DNA from: Novosphingobium sp. SCN 66-18
Lineage (GTDB): Bacteria; Pseudomonadota; Alphaproteobacteria; Sphingomonadales; Sphingomonadaceae
Length of the DNA stretch: 64,000 bases
Reading direction: 5' to 3'
Assembly (NCBI GenBank): GCA_001725355.1
Contig: MEGD01000008.1
Coordinates: forward strand, 1 to 64,000
The translations under genes were made by a program, and so were the position numbers. Below are positions 60,354 to 64,000 of this stretch, piece by piece. Every line of letters starts with the position of its first letter. Positions within the stretch are counted from its first letter, which is position 1. The notes beneath the pieces were generated by a model. That model did no database searches, was not told the origin of the DNA, and worked only from the letters and a program-made list of their open reading frames with translations.

Positions 60354-61270
60354 GCCGGTTCCTCCTCGCGCGCGGTGGACGGGGTGGGGGTCTTGCCGTG
60401 CTTCATCTCCGCCTCGCGCGTTTCCGCCGCCCAGTCGACGATGGCGATCGCGCCTTGGTGATCCTCGACCAGCGCGGTGCAGCTTTCGACCCAATCGCCG
60501 TCGTTGTAGTAGGTCACATCGCCGATCTGGCGGATCTCGGCGCAGTGGATGTGGCCGCAGACCACGCCGTCCACGCCCTGTTCGCGGGCCGCGTGCGCCA
60601 CCGCTTCCTCGAAGTCGCAGACGAACTGCACCGCGTTCTTTACGCGCTTCTTGAGGTAGGCCGAAAGCGACCAGTAAGGCAGCTTGAACTGGCGGCGCAG
60701 CAGGTTGAACCAGCGGTTCGCGCGCAGCAGGAACTCGTAGGCCTTGTCGCCCAGGAACGCGAGCCAGCGAGCATAGAGCACCACGCCGTCAAAGCCGTCG
60801 CCATGGGTAACGAGCAGGCGACGTCCGTCGGCGGTAGTGTGGATCGCTTCCAGCGCCAGTTCCACGCCGCCGAAGCTCATCCCCGCGTAAGGGCGCAGCA
60901 TCTCGTCATGGTTGCCCGCGATCAGCACCACGCGCGTCCCCCGGTGCGCCATCTTGAGCACGCGCCGGATCACCTCGTTGTGGGCGTCGGGCCAGTACCA
61001 GCCCTTTTTCAGCCGCCAGCCATCGACGATGTCGCCCACGAGATAGAGCGTTTCGCATTCGATGGAGGCGAGGAAATCGAGCAGCATCGCCGCGTTGCAG
61101 CCGCGCGTGCCGAGGTGGATGTCGGAAATCCACACTGTCCGGACCTTGCGCTTGGGGCGGAAACCGCGCGGTTCGGGCAGGTCGAGCCACGCCGGCACGG
61201 AAGTGGCAAGTTCGGTGACCGTCTGGAACGTGGGCCGGAACGCTGGCTTGGCGTGGCGTTGCTTGGGCAT
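60350..61270 (-). CDS. calcineurin-like metallophosphoesterase, PlcP-like (often labelled UDP-diacylglucosamine pyrophosphatase)
   Basis: A 306-residue metal-dependent phosphoesterase. Metal ligands: Asp50/His52 in WISDIHLGT, Asp80 in LVGDIVDGW, Asn120/His121 in AGNHDEMLR, then THGDGFDG and CGHIHCAEIRQ. It lacks LpxH-type brevity (LpxH is about 240 residues) and has an N-terminal 40-residue basic extension. Co-transcription with a GT4 enzyme matches the alphaproteobacterial PlcP phospholipase C that releases diacylglycerol from phospholipids under phosphate limitation. The alternative is LpxH/LpxI-like lipid A synthesis. ATG at 61270 follows AAGGAGGCAAGGCC. A possible Pho box lies upstream. 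Confidence 0.88.
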   Translation of the reverse strand: MPKQRHAKPAFRPTFQTVTELATSVPAWLDLPEPRGFRPKRKVRTVWISDIHLGTRGCNAAMLLDFLASIECETLYLVGDIVDGWRLKKGWYWPDAHNEVIRRVLKMAHRGTRVVLIAGNHDEMLRPYAGMSFGGVELALEAIHTTADGRRLLVTHGDGFDGVVLYARWLAFLGDKAYEFLLRANRWFNLLRRQFKLPYWSLSAYLKKRVKNAVQFVCDFEEAVAHAAREQGVDGVVCGHIHCAEIRQIGDVTYYNDGDWVESCTALVEDHQGAIAIVDWAAETREAEMKHGKTPTPSTAREEEPA

Positions 61271-61362
61271 GGCCTTGCCTCCTTTGCGGTTGCTTTCAGC
61301 GAATCCCTTGCCCCAATCAGGTTGCGGGTGTGTGGCGCGGTGTCACAGGGCTGAAACAAGCC

Positions 61363-61380
61363 GTGAACGGATGGTGACGG
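61363..61380 (-). promoter_or_regulatory. weak candidate Pho box upstream of the PlcP-like gene
   Basis: On the minus strand CCGTCAC-CATC-CGTTCAC has the 7-4-7 direct-repeat spacing of a PhoB site (CTGTCAT-N4-CTGTCAT) with six and five of seven matches. It lies about 93-110 bp upstream of the ATG. Two further loosely similar heptamers follow at 11-bp spacing. It is suggestive only. Confidence 0.3.
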
Positions 61381-61411
61381 CGCGTTTCCGAACGGCTAAG
61401 AACTCTCGCCC

Positions 61412-63106
61412 ATGCTGACCGGACTATCCATCCGCAACATCGTGCTGATCGAGGCACTGGACCTTGCGTTTCCAGGCGGACTCGGTGTGCTCACCGGCGA
61501 GACCGGTGCGGGCAAGTCGATCCTGCTCGATGCGCTGGGACTCGTGCTGGGCGACCGGGCCGATGCCGGCCTCGTGCGCGCGGGCGAGGATCAGGCAAGC
61601 GTGACCGCCACGTTCGAGTTCGATCGCCTGCCCGATCCGGTCCGCCATGCGCTGGCCGAGGCCGAAGTGGAGATCGAACCGGGCGAGCCGCTGATCGTGC
61701 GCCGGCGGTTGCGCGCCGCGAATGGTGATGCGGGCGGGGGCAGCAAGGCTTTCATCAACGACCAGCCGGTGGGCGTGGCTCTGCTGCGCGAAATAGCGCC
61801 GGCGCTGGTCGAACTGCACGGGCAGCATGACGACCGGGGGCTGGTCAACGCGCGCGGGCACCGCCTGTTGCTCGATCGCTATGCACGCGCCGATACGGGC
61901 GCCGTGGCCGCCGCCTGGGACAAGTGGCGCGGTGCCGAAGCCGCGCTCGCCGCGGCCAGGGCGCGGGTGGAAGCGGCGACGGCGGAGCAGGACCTGTTGC
62001 TCGCCCATCTCGCGGAACTGACCGCGCTGGCTCCGGTGATCGGCGAGGAGGAAGACCTCGCGTTGCAGCGCGCGGCGATGCAGAAGGGAGAGCGGCTGTC
62101 CGGCGACCTTGCCGAATTGCAGCACTTGTGGGCGGGGTCCGATTCCGCGCTGGCCTCGCTGCGCGCGGCGGCACGGCGGCTCGATCGCATCGCCGGGGAG
62201 CATCCGCTGCTGGCCGAAGCGCTTGAGGCGTTGGACCGCGCGGTGATCGAGGCGAGCGAGGCGGAGGACAAGCTTTCGGCCGCGGCAGAAGCGCTGGCCC
62301 ATGATCCGCAGGCGCTCGACCGGATCGAGACGCGGCTGTTCGATTTGCGCGGCGTGGCGCGCAAGCATGGCTGCACGCCGGACGAACTTCCCCATCGGAT
62401 GCACGAGATGCGCCTGACGCTCGATGCGATCGAAGGAGGCGAAGCGCAGATCGGCGCGTTGCAGCGCGCGGCGCAGGAAGCGGGGCTGGACTATCGCGCC
62501 AAGGCCGAAGCGCTGTCCGTCACGCGCGCCGATGCCGCGCGCCGGCTGGACAAGGCGGTGGCGGCGGAACTCGTGCCGCTCAAGCTCGACGCCGCCCGGT
62601 TCCATACCGCCGTTCTCCGCCTGCCCGAGGGCCGCTGGGGGCCGGGCGGTATCGATGCCGTGGAATTCCTGATCGCGACCAACCCCGGCGCGGATTTCGC
62701 GCCGCTGGGCAAGATCGCCAGCGGTGGCGAGCTTTCGCGCTTTATCCTGGCGCTCAAGGTGGCGCTGGCGGAGGAGGGCGGCGCCGCAACGGTGATCTTC
62801 GACGAAATCGACCGGGGCGTGGGCGGCGCGGTGGCCAGCGCCATCGGCGAACGGCTGGCGCGGCTGGCGCACAACAACGGCAGGGGCGGCGGGCAGCTTC
62901 TGGCCGTGACGCACAGCCCGCAGGTCGCCGCGCGGGGCAACGCGCATTACCTGATCGCCAAGTCCAGCCAGGGCATCGTGACGCGGACGTCCGTGGTGCT
63001 GCTCGATGCCGCCGGCCGGCAGGAGGAAATCGCGCGGATGCTGTCCGGCGCGGAGATCACCGCCGAAGCGCGGGCGCAGGCCGACCGGCTGCTGGAGCAG
63101 GCGTGA
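61412..63106 (+). CDS. recN: DNA repair protein RecN
   Basis: A 564-residue SMC-like ATPase in double-strand-break repair. Walker A is GETGAGKSILLDALGLVLG at about 29, the N-terminal motif is LTGLSIRNIVLIEALDLAF and the zinc-free coiled-coil arms run from about 155 to 370. The signature is ASGGELSRFILALKVALAE, Walker B is TVIFDEIDRGVGGAVA, and the D/H-loop is LLAVTHSPQVAA. It overlaps the next gene by one base (TGATG). bamD is the usual upstream neighbour in relatives. Confidence 0.97.
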   Translation: MLTGLSIRNIVLIEALDLAFPGGLGVLTGETGAGKSILLDALGLVLGDRADAGLVRAGEDQASVTATFEFDRLPDPVRHALAEAEVEIEPGEPLIVRRRLRAANGDAGGGSKAFINDQPVGVALLREIAPALVELHGQHDDRGLVNARGHRLLLDRYARADTGAVAAAWDKWRGAEAALAAARARVEAATAEQDLLLAHLAELTALAPVIGEEEDLALQRAAMQKGERLSGDLAELQHLWAGSDSALASLRAAARRLDRIAGEHPLLAEALEALDRAVIEASEAEDKLSAAAEALAHDPQALDRIETRLFDLRGVARKHGCTPDELPHRMHEMRLTLDAIEGGEAQIGALQRAAQEAGLDYRAKAEALSVTRADAARRLDKAVAAELVPLKLDAARFHTAVLRLPEGRWGPGGIDAVEFLIATNPGADFAPLGKIASGGELSRFILALKVALAEEGGAATVIFDEIDRGVGGAVASAIGERLARLAHNNGRGGGQLLAVTHSPQVAARGNAHYLIAKSSQGIVTRTSVVLLDAAGRQEEIARMLSGAEITAEARAQADRLLEQA

Positions 63107-63510
63107 TGTTCGTCAACCGGCGCGCGATGATCGGCGGGGCCGCCGCTGCCATGCTGCTGGCTGGCCGGGCGGGGGGAGTGGAAGCGCATACCATGGAAGA
63201 AATCGACGAATCGCAGGTCTATGGCCTGATCGGGCAGATGAAGGCCGCGCCCGGCCGCCGCGACGAACTGATCGGTTATCTGATCGACGGAAGCGCGCAG
63301 ATGCCGGGCAATCTCGGCTATCGCGTGTGGAAGGACCGCGCGGATGCGGACGCGATCTGGATAACCGAAGTGTGGAAGGACGAGGCTTCGCACAGGGCGA
63401 GCCTTCATCTGCCGCAGGTGCAGGAAGCGATCCGCAAGGCGCGGCCGATCATCGCCGGTTTCGGCGCGCGCGCCGAAGTGTCGCCCGTTGGTGGAGCCGC
63501 ACCGGAATGA
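63106..63510 (+). CDS. small ABM-fold (antibiotic-biosynthesis-monooxygenase-like) exported protein
   Basis: A 134-residue protein with a twin-arginine-like leader (NRRAMIGGAAAAMLLAG). The ABM domain follows: VYGLIGQMKAAPGRRDEL, GNLGYRVWKDRADADAIWIT and WKDEASHRASLHLPQVQEAI, with dimeric ferredoxin-like strands. ABM proteins are small oxygenases or heme/quinone-modifying enzymes; this one has no evident catalytic signature. It is coupled to recN (TGATG) and to the following GNAT gene (ATGA). Confidence 0.8.
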   Translation: MFVNRRAMIGGAAAAMLLAGRAGGVEAHTMEEIDESQVYGLIGQMKAAPGRRDELIGYLIDGSAQMPGNLGYRVWKDRADADAIWITEVWKDEASHRASLHLPQVQEAIRKARPIIAGFGARAEVSPVGGAAPE

Positions 63511-64000
63511 CGGCGCATCCGCTTGACCGGCCGGTGTGGAACTCGCTGCGCGGCCGGCTCGCCCCGCTCGCTTCCGGCGACGACGGGGTGGTCCGGATCG
63601 ATCCGCGCTACGGGCCGTTCGCGGCTTGCGCTCCAGGGCGGATCGAGGCGCTTGCCGGGGTGCTGGGGGACGCGGGAGAGGAAATCTGGCTGGTGGAGCC
63701 CGAACCGGTCGAACCGCCGGCGGGAACCGTCGTGCTGCGCACCGCGCCCCTGCTGCAGATGGTGGCCGATGGCCCCTTGCCCGAGGTCGGGAACGATGAT
63801 GGGATCGCGGTACTGGGGGAGGATGACGCTTCCGAAATGGCGGCCATCGCCACCGCTACCGCGCCGGGGCCATGGAGCACGCTGACGCACCGCTATGGCA
63901 CCTATTACGGGGTACGACAGGAAGGGCGGCTGATCGCCATGGCCGGCGAACGCTTCAAGCCGGCCGATGGTTTCGCCGAACTGAGCGGGGTCTGCACCTA
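63507..64000 (+). CDS. GNAT N-acetyltransferase (FR47-like), 3' end cut by window
   Basis: The frame is open from ATG 63507, which overlaps the previous stop (ATGA), to the window end; about 164 residues are visible. Residues near the end (YYGVRQEGRLIAMAGERFK, GFAELSGVCT) match the strands before the acetyl-CoA loop of the FR47-like GNAT fold, whose next motif (an R/Q-x-x-G-x-G/A loop) would lie just outside. The N-terminal half (VWNSLRGRLAPLAS, DPRYGPFAACAPG) is the variable region. The acceptor is not predictable. Confidence 0.8.
   Translation, partial: MTAHPLDRPVWNSLRGRLAPLASGDDGVVRIDPRYGPFAACAPGRIEALAGVLGDAGEEIWLVEPEPVEPPAGTVVLRTAPLLQMVADGPLPEVGNDDGIAVLGEDDASEMAAIATATAPGPWSTLTHRYGTYYGVRQEGRLIAMAGERFKPADGFAELSGVCT

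Noticed and set aside
1-64000. CRISPR arrays, tRNA/rRNA genes, insertion sequences, integrases or prophage genes
   Set aside because: No regularly spaced repeats, cloverleaf-like stretches, transposase or integrase motifs were seen on either strand.

Overview
The window is high-GC, densely packed bacterial DNA. Two very large TonB-dependent receptors, a bamD/recN pair, an Lrp-type regulator divergent from putA, alphaproteobacterial-type cysPTWA and modABC transporters, and several inverted-repeat intergenic elements of a kind common in sphingomonads point to the Alphaproteobacteria, order Sphingomonadales (Novosphingobium/Sphingobium-like). This assignment is inferred from gene content and style, not from a marker gene. 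I see no tRNA, rRNA, CRISPR array, insertion sequence or prophage, so this looks like ordinary chromosome.

Layout: 1-5.6 kb is a TonB receptor (cut by the window start) followed by DUF2946, DUF2244, a small membrane protein and a PepSY-type protein with a His/Met-rich loop, probably a metal-uptake cassette. 5.6-12 kb holds a secreted penicillin/AHL-type acylase, bifunctional PutA and its Lrp-type regulator. 12-19.6 kb is a two-component system divergent from a three-gene RND heavy-metal-type efflux operon. 19.7-24 kb carries a cytochrome b/cytochrome c pair, folD, a 416-bp intergenic region with a candidate small RNA, and a COG2509-type FAD protein. 24-26.5 kb is modABC behind a Mo-box-like palindrome, then a PilZ protein. 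26.6-30.3 kb is ppk-ppx.

30.5-37.3 kb is a sulfate-uptake operon (sbp-cysT-cysW-cysA) ending in a small YezD-like protein and followed by a second TonB receptor. 37.3-41.1 kb has an AIM24-type protein, a GAF-GGDEF-EAL protein and a TetR regulator. 41.1-46.4 kb is an EmrAB-TolC-type multidrug pump with its own TetR regulator. 46.6-47.8 kb is a DUF2239-DUF1330 pair behind a double palindromic operator. 47.9-50.3 kb is ahpC-ahpF. 50.5-53.2 kb has an orphan HerA-like ATPase, a MarR regulator and a cytochrome c.

53.4-56.9 kb is a 5-oxoprolinase (HyuA-HyuB fusion) broken by a +1 frameshift. 57-64 kb has an Rrf2 regulator with a four-cysteine cluster, bamD, then three minus-strand genes (enoyl-CoA hydratase, glycosyltransferase, metallophosphoesterase; the last two resemble the Agt/PlcP lipid-remodelling pair), recN, a small ABM-fold protein and a GNAT gene cut by the window end.

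Many genes overlap by 1-11 bases, supporting the operons proposed. The most interesting leads are the candidate sRNA at about 22.1 kb, the two-hairpin leader before the sulfate operon, the PlcP-Agt-like pair, the paired operator of the DUF2239 operon, the ModC lacking its molybdate-sensing domain, and the frameshifted 5-oxoprolinase.
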